Below are positions 16,712-23,672 of a stretch of DNA of 64,000 bases, piece after piece; position 1 is the first letter of the stretch; each line of letters begins with the position of its first letter. Made by a program: the position numbers and the translations under genes. Under the pieces are notes generated by a model. The model had not been told where the DNA came from, made no database searches, and was given only the letters and a program-made list of their open reading frames with translations. Location of the stretch: assembly GCF_004365915.1 (NCBI RefSeq), contig NZ_SODI01000001.1, positions 2,170,001 to 2,234,000 of the forward strand. The letters run 5' to 3'. This DNA comes from Cryobacterium psychrophilum. GTDB taxonomy: Bacteria; Actinomycetota; Actinomycetes; Actinomycetales; Microbacteriaceae.

Positions 16712-16721
16712 CGCCTGTACA
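16712..16721. promoter_or_regulatory. palindrome CCTGTACAGG, possible GntR operator
   Basis: A perfect 10-base palindrome lies between the GntR gene (minus strand) and the small plus-strand ORF at 16775. HutC-type regulators bind short palindromes of the GT-N-TA-N-AC type, and this site is at the right place for divergent control. The match to the consensus is only partial. Confidence 0.3.
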
Positions 16722-16774
16722 GGGAGATTGTCATCTCCGTTCCAGCGCAGGAATCCTTGAGAGAGGTACGACAG

Positions 16775-16882
16775 ATGTCTGACACACCGCACCCGAAACC
16801 GCACGATCCCCGGCCACATGCGCCTCAAGCGCCCACTCCCGTGCCTGCTCCCGATTCCCCGGATTCTTCCTCGGCCCAGTAG
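16775..16882 (+). CDS. small Pro/His-rich ORF, 35 aa
   Basis: An ATG at 16775 is preceded by GAGAGG at about eight bases. The peptide is very rich in Pro and His (MSDTPHPKPHDPRPH at the start) and ends in a Ser-rich tail (DSPDSSSAQ). It sits on the strand opposite the GntR gene and is followed within 17 bases by a perfect hairpin, so it has the frame of a small transcription unit: possible operator, ribosome binding site, short gene, terminator-like stem. No hydrophobic segment is present. The low complexity means coding is uncertain. Confidence 0.35.
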   Translation: MSDTPHPKPHDPRPHAPQAPTPVPAPDSPDSSSAQ

Positions 16883-16898
16883 AACCTTTCGCACCCGC

Positions 16899-16932
16899 GC
16901 GGGCGGGCAGGGCCTCGGTGCTGCCCGCCCGC
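16899..16932 (+). terminator. perfect 12-bp GC hairpin after the small ORF
   Basis: Arms GCGGGCGGGCAG (16899-16910) and CTGCCCGCCCGC (16921-16932) pair perfectly around a 10-base loop. There is no T-run after it, as is common for actinobacterial terminators. It lies just downstream of the Pro/His-rich ORF. Confidence 0.55.
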
Positions 16933-17104
16933 AATTCTGGTGCGCTGTCTGCGATCTGTTGGGAACCGAGGCCAGGATTCCTGCCACACGGCGCGCCGCT
17001 CGCCCGCGCTGATGAACGGTTTTCGGCCGCCGAAATCGACGGCAGCGCGTTTCGTCGGCCGCCCGGGTACGCGTCACGCATGACGTCGTGCGCGGGCTGC
17101 TCGG

Positions 17105-17839
17105 TTACCTCGAATCCGGGTTGGGCGCGAAGCCGAATCGCTCGCCGCGGTCCCAGCTCTGGCGCAGGTTGCCCCACGCGGGAATTCCCCCGTTGGCCTG
17201 CAGTATTGATGCGAGATGCATGAGATTCCAACTCATGAACGTGGTGTTGCGATTCGTGAAGTCATTTTCCGAACCCGCGGATACCGATTCGAGATAGCTC
17301 GGTCCCGGCCCGATTTCGCCCAGCCACCCCGCATCCGCTGCCGGGGGAATGGCGTAACCGATGTGCTGAAGGCTATAGAGCAGGTTGGAACTGCAGTGCT
17401 TCACTCCGTCTTCGTTGCCGGTGATGATGGCTCCGCCGACCTTGCCGTAGTACACGTATTGGCCCTTGGCGTTGAACTGGCCCGACATGGCATACAGGCG
17501 TTCGACGACGCGCTTGGTGACCGACGCGTTGTCGCCGAGCCAGATGGGGCCGGCCAGGACGAGGATATCGGCCGCGAGAACGGTTTCAAACAGGGCGGGC
17601 CAGGCGTCGCTCGCCCAGCCGTGCGCGGTCATGTCCGGGTACACGCCGGTGGCAATGTCGTGGTCGATCGCGCGGATCACGTCGACGTGCACGCCTTGAC
17701 CGCGCATGATGTGCGCGCTGAGGTCGATGATCCCTTGCGTGTTACTGGTCTCCGGGCTTCGCTTGAGCGTGCAATTGATGAACAGGGCACGGAGGGAGGA
17801 GTAATCGAATGACGTTTCAACAGCAATCGGCGAGGCCAT
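17105..17839 (-). CDS. NAD(P)H-dependent FMN reductase / flavodoxin-like protein, about 244 aa
   Basis: The fold of the flavodoxin and NADPH-dependent FMN reductase family can be read: a first strand with the phosphate loop (LRALFINCTLKRSPETSNT), then DILVLAGPIWLGDNASVTKRVVERL, the typical region that holds the isoalloxazine ring, and YYGKVGGAIITGNEDGVKHC as the next strand. The protein likely moves electrons from NAD(P)H through FMN in the cytosol. The ATG at 17839 gives a normal N-terminus; an upstream extension in frame is Arg-rich and unlike the family. It converges with the small ORF and is divergent from tRNA-Arg. Confidence 0.85.
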   Translation of the reverse strand: MASPIAVETSFDYSSLRALFINCTLKRSPETSNTQGIIDLSAHIMRGQGVHVDVIRAIDHDIATGVYPDMTAHGWASDAWPALFETVLAADILVLAGPIWLGDNASVTKRVVERLYAMSGQFNAKGQYVYYGKVGGAIITGNEDGVKHCSSNLLYSLQHIGYAIPPAADAGWLGEIGPGPSYLESVSAGSENDFTNRNTTFMSWNLMHLASILQANGGIPAWGNLRQSWDRGERFGFAPNPDSR

Positions 17840-17987
17840 GGGGCCAGTAAAGCACCGGCTGGTTGCATCGGCTAGGGCCCGTGGCGAGGCAGATCTTCTG
17901 CGCCGGAGCGGCAGTGGGCAAGACGGGGCACAAAATGCTGGTATAGTTTTCAAGTTGCCACCGAGCGTTTCGTTCGGAAGCAACTCG

Positions 17988-18060
17988 GCGCCCGTAGCTC
18001 AGCGGATAGAGCAATTGACTACGGATCAATAGGTCGGGGGTTCAAATCCCTCCGGGCGCA
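17988..18060 (+). tRNA. tRNA-Arg (anticodon ACG)
   Basis: A 73-base cloverleaf: acceptor stem GCGCCCG pairs with CGGGCGC before discriminator A at 18060; D-arm GCTC...GAGC; anticodon stem ATTGA/TCAAT with loop CTACGGA, anticodon ACG; T-arm GGGGG TTCAAAT CCCTC. CCA is not encoded. ACG becomes ICG by TadA-type editing, and a tadA gene is in this window. Confidence 0.97.
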
Positions 18061-18067
18061 CCGGGAA

Positions 18068-18103
18068 AAGCCCCGCAGTCCTTGTGATTGCGGGGTTTTT
18101 TTG
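18068..18103 (+). terminator. intrinsic terminator after tRNA-Arg
   Basis: Stem CCCCGCA (18071-18077) with TGCGGGG (18089-18095), flanked by AAAAG on the left and a run of seven T on the right. It begins ten bases after the tRNA. Confidence 0.9.
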
Positions 18104-18490
18104 GTTTAAGTAATGGCCGAGGGGCCGGCCCCTCGGCCTGCTGTTCGCAGAGGCCGCCGAGACCCCGAGCGCGGCCACGTGCTCGGCGGCACAGTTGCGC
18201 CCGTCGTGAGGGGGCTTCCCTGCCCCGATGAGGCCGGCTTGTGAGCGGAGCCAGCCGGGAACGTTGTCGACGATGTCGCCCGAGCGGGCGTTCGGGGGGG
18301 ACGAGCTCAGGTAGCATGGAAATAGGTGAGATTCTCTTACCTTTCCCGCAATGCGACACCGCCATCGCAGGGGGTCAAAATTTTCTCGCCGGGCTTCGTT
18401 CGGAGGTGCGGTGAGGAAGGCGTTCCCGCAAGGGAGCGCCTCGGTGGGGCGGGGGGTAGGGCCTTCGTCCCGCTGCCCCTCTTCAAGCGG
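18104..18490. other. gap after tRNA-Arg with a 24-bp perfect palindrome
   Basis: No supported gene in about 390 bases. A perfect palindrome with arms GGCCGAGGGGCC (18115-18126) and its complement (18127-18138) has no loop. A second imperfect inverted repeat, AGGTGAGA and TCTTACCT, lies at about 18326-18345. Neither is tied to a start codon. Confidence 0.5.
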
Positions 18491-18931
18491 TCAGTTTGCC
18501 TTGCGGCTACGCAGTCGATCACACAATGCGGTGAGCTCGAGGAGTTCGTCCGTGTTCAAAGTGTCACCAATGCGATCGGCGATTGTGTCCATGTGGGCCA
18601 CGGCGACGCGCCTGAAGAGAGCCAGGCCGTCCTCGGTGAGCTGCACGATGGCGCCTCGCCCGTCTTCCGGGTCGGTGAGCTTGCGGACGTAGCCTCGAGA
18701 GACGAGGCGGTCCACCAGTCGACTCACGCTCGGCTGGGTGAGCAGCACGTGGCTGTTGAGTTCCCGCAACCGGATGCAGCGATCGGGCTGCCTGGACAGG
18801 TTGAACAACACGTCGTACTCGTTCAGGGAAATGTCTCGCGACGGAAAATCCGCGGCGAGGCTGCGCATGATGGCCACCTGAGCGCGAAAGAGTGACTCCC
18901 ACGCCGCAACGGCCGCGTCCCGATCAACCAC
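18491..18931 (-). CDS. MarR-family transcriptional regulator, 146 aa
   Basis: A MarR-type winged helix protein: dimerisation helix at the N-terminus (AWESLFRAQVAIMRSL), then SLNEYDVLFNLSRQPD, the recognition part LTQPSVSRLVDRLVSRGYV, the wing with the conserved DPEDGRGAIVQLTEDG (family DxRs/D-D-R-G), and a C-terminal dimerisation helix. The GTG at 18931 is preceded by GAGGAG with a five-base spacer, so I prefer it over a TTG at 18964 that lacks a site. It probably represses its own promoter or a distant gene; a palindrome at 18983 supports autoregulation. The ligand is unknown. Confidence 0.9.
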   Translation of the reverse strand: MVDRDAAVAAWESLFRAQVAIMRSLAADFPSRDISLNEYDVLFNLSRQPDRCIRLRELNSHVLLTQPSVSRLVDRLVSRGYVRKLTDPEDGRGAIVQLTEDGLALFRRVAVAHMDTIADRIGDTLNTDELLELTALCDRLRSRKAN

Positions 18932-18982
18932 CCTGGCTCCTCGCCATTGCTGGTCGTTCCTCAATGACAGAGGGCACGATCC

Positions 18983-18996
18983 CTATCCAAGGATAG
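18983..18996. promoter_or_regulatory. inverted repeat upstream of marR, candidate operator
   Basis: Arms CTATCC (18983-18988) and GGATAG (18991-18996) are separated by two bases and lie about 50 bases upstream of the marR start, where a promoter is expected. MarR proteins bind palindromes of this size in their own promoters. Binding here is inferred. Confidence 0.4.
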
Positions 18997-19229
18997 AGAC
19001 TGATCGCTGATCCCTGCGCATCTGAGCGGCTCGGAGTGAACTCGCAGGAGAAAAAGGGGCGTGCAGGTGGCGTCCGTTATTCATTCGTTATATATTCATA
19101 GTGCGTCAACCGTTTGCTGTGGCGGACGACGTGAATGTGATTGCAGGACACTCTTGGTGCAAGGGACGAGGGCCGACCGTAGCCTCTACGGCCGGCCCTC
19201 AATCACGTCCCCGCCAGGTGCGGGTGCTG

Positions 19230-19913
19230 CTAGAAGCGGTCGGGGCTGGGAGCGGATGCCTGTCGGATCGAAACGTCTGCGTGGCGGTCGAAGCGGTAAC
19301 CGACGCCACGTACCGTGCGAACAATGTCTTCGTAGCGGCCGAGCTTGGCGCGCAGGCGGCGTACGTGTACGTCAATGGTGCGTTCGTTGGGGGTGTCCTC
19401 GTCGTCGGTGGCATCCCACAGCGAGGAGATGATCTCGGCGCGATCGATCGTACGTCCCTCGCGCAGCACGAGGTACTGCAGCAGTTCGAATTCCTTGTAG
19501 GTGAGGCTGGCCGTCTCGTTGTCGAGGATGACGCGCTTGCGGGAGATGTCCACGACGACTCCGCTGTGTGCGCGATCGGGCTCGGCGGCCTCGGTGCGGT
19601 GGCCGGCCAGAGCGGACGGGTCCTGCAGCGCCAGGCGAACCACGTCAACATCGCGGCCGCCGGAATTCTCGGGGGCAAGGGCAACGGCCGCGTAGGTTTC
19701 CGCTGACGGTGCGATGTCGTTCGTGAGGGCCTTGAGCGCCTCGACGATACGGTGCAGGCTTGTGCCGGCGGCGGCCGCCTTGGCCTCGTCGATCCCGACG
19801 TAGAGAACGAAGCCCCGGGCCTCGGTGCCGCTGGGTACGGCGCGAATGTGCGGTGCCGGCTGGTCAGCGATTTTCAGTGCGGGACGGCTGGCGTGGATGT
19901 GGGCGAGGGACAT
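19230..19913 (-). CDS. OmpR/PhoB-type winged-helix regulator without receiver domain, 227 aa
   Basis: The C-terminal 100 residues are an OmpR/PhoB winged helix: LTYKEFELLQYLVLREG, RAEIISSLWDATDDEDTPNERTIDVH (recognition helix region) and the closing VRTVRGVGYRFD hairpin. The first half has no phosphoacceptor aspartate or Lys of a receiver domain, so this is not a normal response regulator; the N-terminal 120 residues form an unassigned domain. The ATG at 19913 has AAGGAG eight bases upstream. No histidine kinase is nearby. It may respond to a ligand or act constitutively. Confidence 0.88.
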   Translation of the reverse strand: MSLAHIHASRPALKIADQPAPHIRAVPSGTEARGFVLYVGIDEAKAAAAGTSLHRIVEALKALTNDIAPSAETYAAVALAPENSGGRDVDVVRLALQDPSALAGHRTEAAEPDRAHSGVVVDISRKRVILDNETASLTYKEFELLQYLVLREGRTIDRAEIISSLWDATDDEDTPNERTIDVHVRRLRAKLGRYEDIVRTVRGVGYRFDRHADVSIRQASAPSPDRF

Positions 19914-20385
19914 GAGAGAACTCCTTGCGTGGAAGCTGGGTGAACCGGCGCACAGCGCCCTGGGTTCGGATGTGAGGCACAAGTGCCGGGTGTCGACGGC
20001 TTCCTCGAGAGGGAAGCGACGGGAGTTCGGCTATTCAGTCACCGACGACAGGTGTCGTGGTGAAGCGATGAATAGGCTGGGAACTCAACCAGGGGGCCGC
20101 GCGTTAGCGGCACATTCGACAACAGGTGACGGCGGGGGAACCGGCCATCATCATGCCGGCATTCCCAGGGGCCTCGAGGGAGGTCAGGGGGCGTGCGGTG
20201 GTTGTCATAACTGTGAGTTAAGCGGAATGTGACGGCGTGTGTCAATTCGGTTACGGCGAGTTACTGCTCGTGACACGCAACACGTTCACTCGCTGGAACC
20301 CGAGTAGGCGAATCCTTTACAAAAGAATACTTGGCAGAGGATTCTGTGACGAAGATCAAAATGATCAAAGTTCATTGAATCCTGT
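19914..20385. other. long 5-prime region between the OmpR-type gene and upp
   Basis: About 470 bases without a supported gene. The frames here are shadows with no start signal. Part of it must hold the promoter of the OmpR-type gene on the minus strand. The stretch at about 20250-20380 is AT-richer than the rest. Confidence 0.4.
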
Positions 20386-20436
20386 GCCCGTCGGCGCGCC
20401 GCAAGCCGCAGATGCTGCGGAGGAGCGCCGATGGGC
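20386..20436 (-). terminator. double hairpin downstream of upp
   Basis: An outer stem GCCCGTCGGCGC (20386-20397) with GCGCCGATGGGC (20425-20436, one wobble) encloses an inner stem CCGCAG (20406-20411) with CTGCGG (20415-20420). It begins 18 bases after the upp stop. There is no T-run, so the terminator role is probable rather than certain. Confidence 0.45.
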
Positions 20437-20453
20437 GCGGTGGGTGACCTGGA

Positions 20454-21086
20454 CTAAACGAGACCGTACAGGCGGTCGCCCGCGTCGCCGAGGCCGGGCA
20501 CAATGTAGCCGTTCTCATCGAGGCGTTCGTCGACCGCGCCAAGAATAATGGTGACCTCGCGCCCCTCCAGAGCCTTTTCCACGGCAGCGAGGCCCTCGGG
20601 CGCGGCCAGGATACAGATGGCGGTGACGTCGGTGGCGCCGCGTGCGAACAGGAAGTTGATCGCCGCAATCAGCGAGCCGCCCGTGGCGAGCATGGGGTCG
20701 AGCACGAAGCACTGCCGATCGGAGAGGTCATCGGGCAAGCGCTCGGCGTAGGTCGTCGGCTCAAGGGTCTCTTCGTTGCGCGCCATCCCGAGAAAACCCA
20801 CCTCGGCGGTGGGCAGCATCTTCACCATGCCCTCAAGCATTCCAAGACCGGCGCGCAGGATCGGTACGACGAGGGGCTTCGGGTCGCTGATGCGCACGCC
20901 CTGGGCCGCCGACACGGGGGTCTGCACCGTGACCGCTTCAACCCGCACGCCCCGGGTTCCCTCGTAGGCAAGGAGTGTCATGAGCTCTTCGACAAGAGAA
21001 CGAAAGAGGGGGGAGGGAGTGACCTTGTCACGCAGCACCGTGAGCTTGTGGGTGATGAGCGGGTGGTCGGCTACATGGACTCGCAT
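20454..21086 (-). CDS. upp: uracil phosphoribosyltransferase
   Basis: Pyrimidine salvage enzyme that makes UMP from uracil and PRPP in the cytosol. The 210-residue length is exactly typical. Visible motifs are the N-terminal [14 protein letters not shown], the [11 protein letters not shown] segment, the PRPP loop [15 protein letters not shown], and the C-terminal [20 protein letters not shown] that contacts uracil. The start ATG (21086) is supported by the family N-terminus ([10 protein letters not shown]). It is divergent from tadA with about 50 bases between, a pairing often seen in actinobacteria. Confidence 0.98.
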   Translation of the reverse strand: MRVHVADHPLITHKLTVLRDKVTPSPLFRSLVEELMTLLAYEGTRGVRVEAVTVQTPVSAAQGVRISDPKPLVVPILRAGLGMLEGMVKMLPTAEVGFLGMARNEETLEPTTYAERLPDDLSDRQCFVLDPMLATGGSLIAAINFLFARGATDVTAICILAAPEGLAAVEKALEGREVTIILGAVDERLDENGYIVPGLGDAGDRLYGLV

Positions 21087-21137
21087 AGGCTCAATTCTAC
21101 TGCTTCCCTATTGTGGGCATGCCTCGCGAGGACAAGG

Positions 21138-21641
21138 ATGGTGAGAACGGTGAACGCACACGCAGAGCTCATGCGACTCGCCCTGGATGAGGCGCGCGCC
21201 GCCTTGGCGACCGGTGATGTCCCGGTAGGAGCCGTGGTGATGGATGCGGCCGGAGTCGTCATCGGCCGGGGCCGCAACGAACGCGAATTGCATCAGGACC
21301 CGACCCTGCACGCCGAGATCGTGGCCATCCGCGCGGCCGCGCAGGTCACGGGGGACTGGCACCTCACCGGCTGCACCCTCGTCGTGACCCTTGAGCCGTG
21401 CGTCATGTGTGCGGGGGCGATCCTCGCCGCCCGTCTGCCCACTGTGGTGTTCGGGGCGTGGGACGAGAAGGCCGGAGCCTCCGGCTCGGTCTACGACGTG
21501 CTCCGCGACCGGCGACTCAACCACCGCGTTGAGGTGTTCACCGGGGTGTCAGAGCAGGAATGCGGTGATCTGCTGCGGGCCTTCTTCGAAGACCCGGCCC
21601 GCAGGGGCGACCGAGCCGGTGGAGCTACTCCAGGCCCTTGA
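21138..21641 (+). CDS. tadA: tRNA adenosine(34) deaminase TadA
   Basis: Deaminates A34 to inosine in tRNA-Arg(ACG), whose gene is in this window at 17988. The zinc site is complete: HAE with the catalytic Glu at residues 58-60, and PCVMC with cysteines at 88 and 91. The ATG at 21138 follows GAGGA with five bases between; an in-frame upstream extension would overlap the upp promoter. Length of 167 residues is normal. It converges with the cation transporter, the two stop regions overlapping by 17 bases. Confidence 0.95.
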   Translation: MVRTVNAHAELMRLALDEARAALATGDVPVGAVVMDAAGVVIGRGRNERELHQDPTLHAEIVAIRAAAQVTGDWHLTGCTLVVTLEPCVMCAGAILAARLPTVVFGAWDEKAGASGSVYDVLRDRRLNHRVEVFTGVSEQECGDLLRAFFEDPARRGDRAGGATPGP

Positions 21642-22587
21642 TCACAAAGGTATCCGTGGGTGGGTTCGCCTCCGTGGGATCGATCCAGACATCGGGCTCG
21701 AGATAGATCATCCGAGCCACGGGAACGGCCGCACGAATGCGCTGCTCGATCGCGTTGATGTCGGCAGCCACGACGAGGAAACGTTTGTCCGACTCCACCG
21801 CGATCTTGGCTCCGACGAGCATCTCGTCGGGGCCGAGGTAGAGCGTCTTGAGGTGAACAATGCGGGTGGTCTCCGGTCCGGCGAGAATGGCGGCTTCTAT
21901 CGCGTCCCGGTTTTTGGCGCTCGCGCCCTCTCCAACGAGCAGGCTCTTGGTCTCGATCCCCAGGACGATGGCAACGATAACGAGGAGCGCGCCGATGCCG
22001 ATGGTGCCGATGGCATCCCAGATGGGATCGCCCGTGATGACGGTGATCCCCACTCCGAGGAACGCGAGCACCAGGCCGGTGAGGGCAGCAACGTCTTCGA
22101 GCAGCACCACGGGCAGCTCGGGTGCCTTCGCGTGACGCACGAACTGCACCCAGCTCTGATTGCCGCGCACATGGTTCGATTCCCGCACGGCGGTGCGCAG
22201 GGAAAAGCCTTCGAGGACCATCGCCACGAGCAGAACGACAATGGGTATCCACGCCCTCTCAAGCGGATGCGGGTCCTGCAGCTTGTTCACCCCTTCGTAC
22301 AGGGAGAAGACGCCACCGATGGAGAACAATATGATCGACACCACAAAGGCGTACACGTAGCGTTCGCGTCCATAGCCGAACGGATGCTCCAGGTCGGCCC
22401 TCTGCTTCGCCTGGCGGCCGCCGAGCAGCAGCAAGAGCTGGTTGCCGGAATCCGCGAGGGAGTGCACGCCCTCCGCGAGCATCGACGAGGATCCGGAGAA
22501 GCCCCAGGCGACGAATTTGGTCACAGCGATTCCAAGATTGGCGCCCAAAGCCGCCACGATTGCCTTGTTGCTGCCCGATGCACTCAT
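21625..22587 (-). CDS. cation diffusion facilitator (CDF) transporter, 320 aa
   Basis: A metal-ion/proton antiporter of the inner membrane. HSLAD in the second helix (residues 42-46) carries the family's conserved metal-binding Asp and His, and six hydrophobic segments can be read, including IWDAIGTIGIGALLVIVAIVLG. A cytosolic C-terminal domain with the ferredoxin-like shape follows (RIVHLKTLYLGPDEMLVGAKI). The ion is unknown; Zn, Mn and Fe are all transported by relatives. There is no His-rich loop. It converges on tadA and is divergent from proC. Confidence 0.92.
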   Translation of the reverse strand: MSASGSNKAIVAALGANLGIAVTKFVAWGFSGSSSMLAEGVHSLADSGNQLLLLLGGRQAKQRADLEHPFGYGRERYVYAFVVSIILFSIGGVFSLYEGVNKLQDPHPLERAWIPIVVLLVAMVLEGFSLRTAVRESNHVRGNQSWVQFVRHAKAPELPVVLLEDVAALTGLVLAFLGVGITVITGDPIWDAIGTIGIGALLVIVAIVLGIETKSLLVGEGASAKNRDAIEAAILAGPETTRIVHLKTLYLGPDEMLVGAKIAVESDKRFLVVAADINAIEQRIRAAVPVARMIYLEPDVWIDPTEANPPTDTFVIKGLE

Positions 22588-22670
22588 GGGTTCATCCTAG
22601 AACGATCGTCGCGTCGCCCCTCCAATCGGGCACCCGGCGGCTTTGGAGGCCGCGAAAGTAGACTGATCGG

Positions 22671-23519
22671 ATGACTTCTACCGAAACCGTAACCCTGCCC
22701 ACAATCGCGTTCCTCGGCGCCGGCTCCATGGCCCGGGCCGTCTTGGCTGGACTGCTCAAGCCCGGGGTGGAGGTTGAGGGCGGTATTCGCACGACCAACC
22801 GCACGGTGGAGAAGGCGGCCGAACTCGACGGCACGGCCGGCGTCACGGCCTTCGCAACCGCGAACGATCCCGAGGCCAACCTCAAGGCCATTGCCGGAGC
22901 CCAGATCGTGGTGGTGGCCGTGAAGCCCTACATGGTGCCCGACCTGCTCGCCGAGATCGCGGACCACCTCGAGCCCGGCGCCCTCGTGATCAGCGTCTGT
23001 GCCGGCGTCACGATCGCCACGTTCGAATCGCTGCTGCCGGCTTCCGCTCACGTGATCCGGTCGATGCCGAACACCCCCGCCGTTGTCGGCATGGCTGTCA
23101 CCGGATTGAGCGCCGGAACGCGCTCCAGTGCCGAAGACCTCGCACTCGCCCAGGCCCTGTTCGCCACCGTTGGTGACGTGCTCGTCGTACCCGAGGAACA
23201 GCTCGATGCCCTCGGCACCGTCTCGGGCTCTGGTCCGGCCTACGTGTTCTACCTGATCGAGCAGCTCACCGCCACGGCCGTGGCGAAGGGCTTCACCCCC
23301 GAGCAGGCCGCCGTCATGGTCAACGGCACATTCCTCGGTGCCAGCGCGCTGCTCGCCGTCTCGGACAAGTCGGCCACCGAACTGCGCCGCCAGGTCACGA
23401 GCCCGGGCGGCACGACAGAGCGTGCCGTGGCCGAACTCGAAAAGGGCGGTCTGCGCGAGCTCTTCGACACGGCGACGGATGCCGCGCTCGCGCGCTCCAG
23501 GGAGCTCGCCGCGTCCTGA
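22671..23519 (+). CDS. proC: pyrroline-5-carboxylate reductase
   Basis: Last step of proline synthesis: reduces pyrroline-5-carboxylate with NAD(P)H. The Rossmann start (TIAFLGAGSMARAVLAGLL) is followed by VVVAVKPYMVPDLL and the family signature region GTVSGSGPAYVFYLIEQL, with the closing VTSPGGTTERAVAELE near the C-terminus. The 282-residue length is normal, and the decamer interface region is intact. It is a single gene between the divergent CDF gene and the convergent ATPase gene. Confidence 0.97.
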   Translation: MTSTETVTLPTIAFLGAGSMARAVLAGLLKPGVEVEGGIRTTNRTVEKAAELDGTAGVTAFATANDPEANLKAIAGAQIVVVAVKPYMVPDLLAEIADHLEPGALVISVCAGVTIATFESLLPASAHVIRSMPNTPAVVGMAVTGLSAGTRSSAEDLALAQALFATVGDVLVVPEEQLDALGTVSGSGPAYVFYLIEQLTATAVAKGFTPEQAAVMVNGTFLGASALLAVSDKSATELRRQVTSPGGTTERAVAELEKGGLRELFDTATDAALARSRELAAS

Positions 23520-23672
23520 CCCGCGTCCCGACGGAACCGCTCACCGGTATTCCGTCGGAGCGGGTTGCCACGTCAGGAGATCCCGCGGTGGGCATCCGAT
23601 CGGCCGCGTGTTGACGCGGATGACGGACGCACCCGACCATCGGCTCCTGAAACCGCAACCCGGCGCGTGTGG

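Noticed and set aside
17988..18138. Attachment site of an integrated element at tRNA-Arg
   Set aside because: No integrase gene and no second copy of the tRNA 3-prime end is visible in the window; the neighbouring palindrome alone is not enough.
18326..18345. Iron regulator (IdeR/DtxR) box at the AGGTGAGA/TCTTACCT inverted repeat
   Set aside because: The distance between the half sites is four bases too long for the 19-base DtxR consensus and no gene starts next to it.
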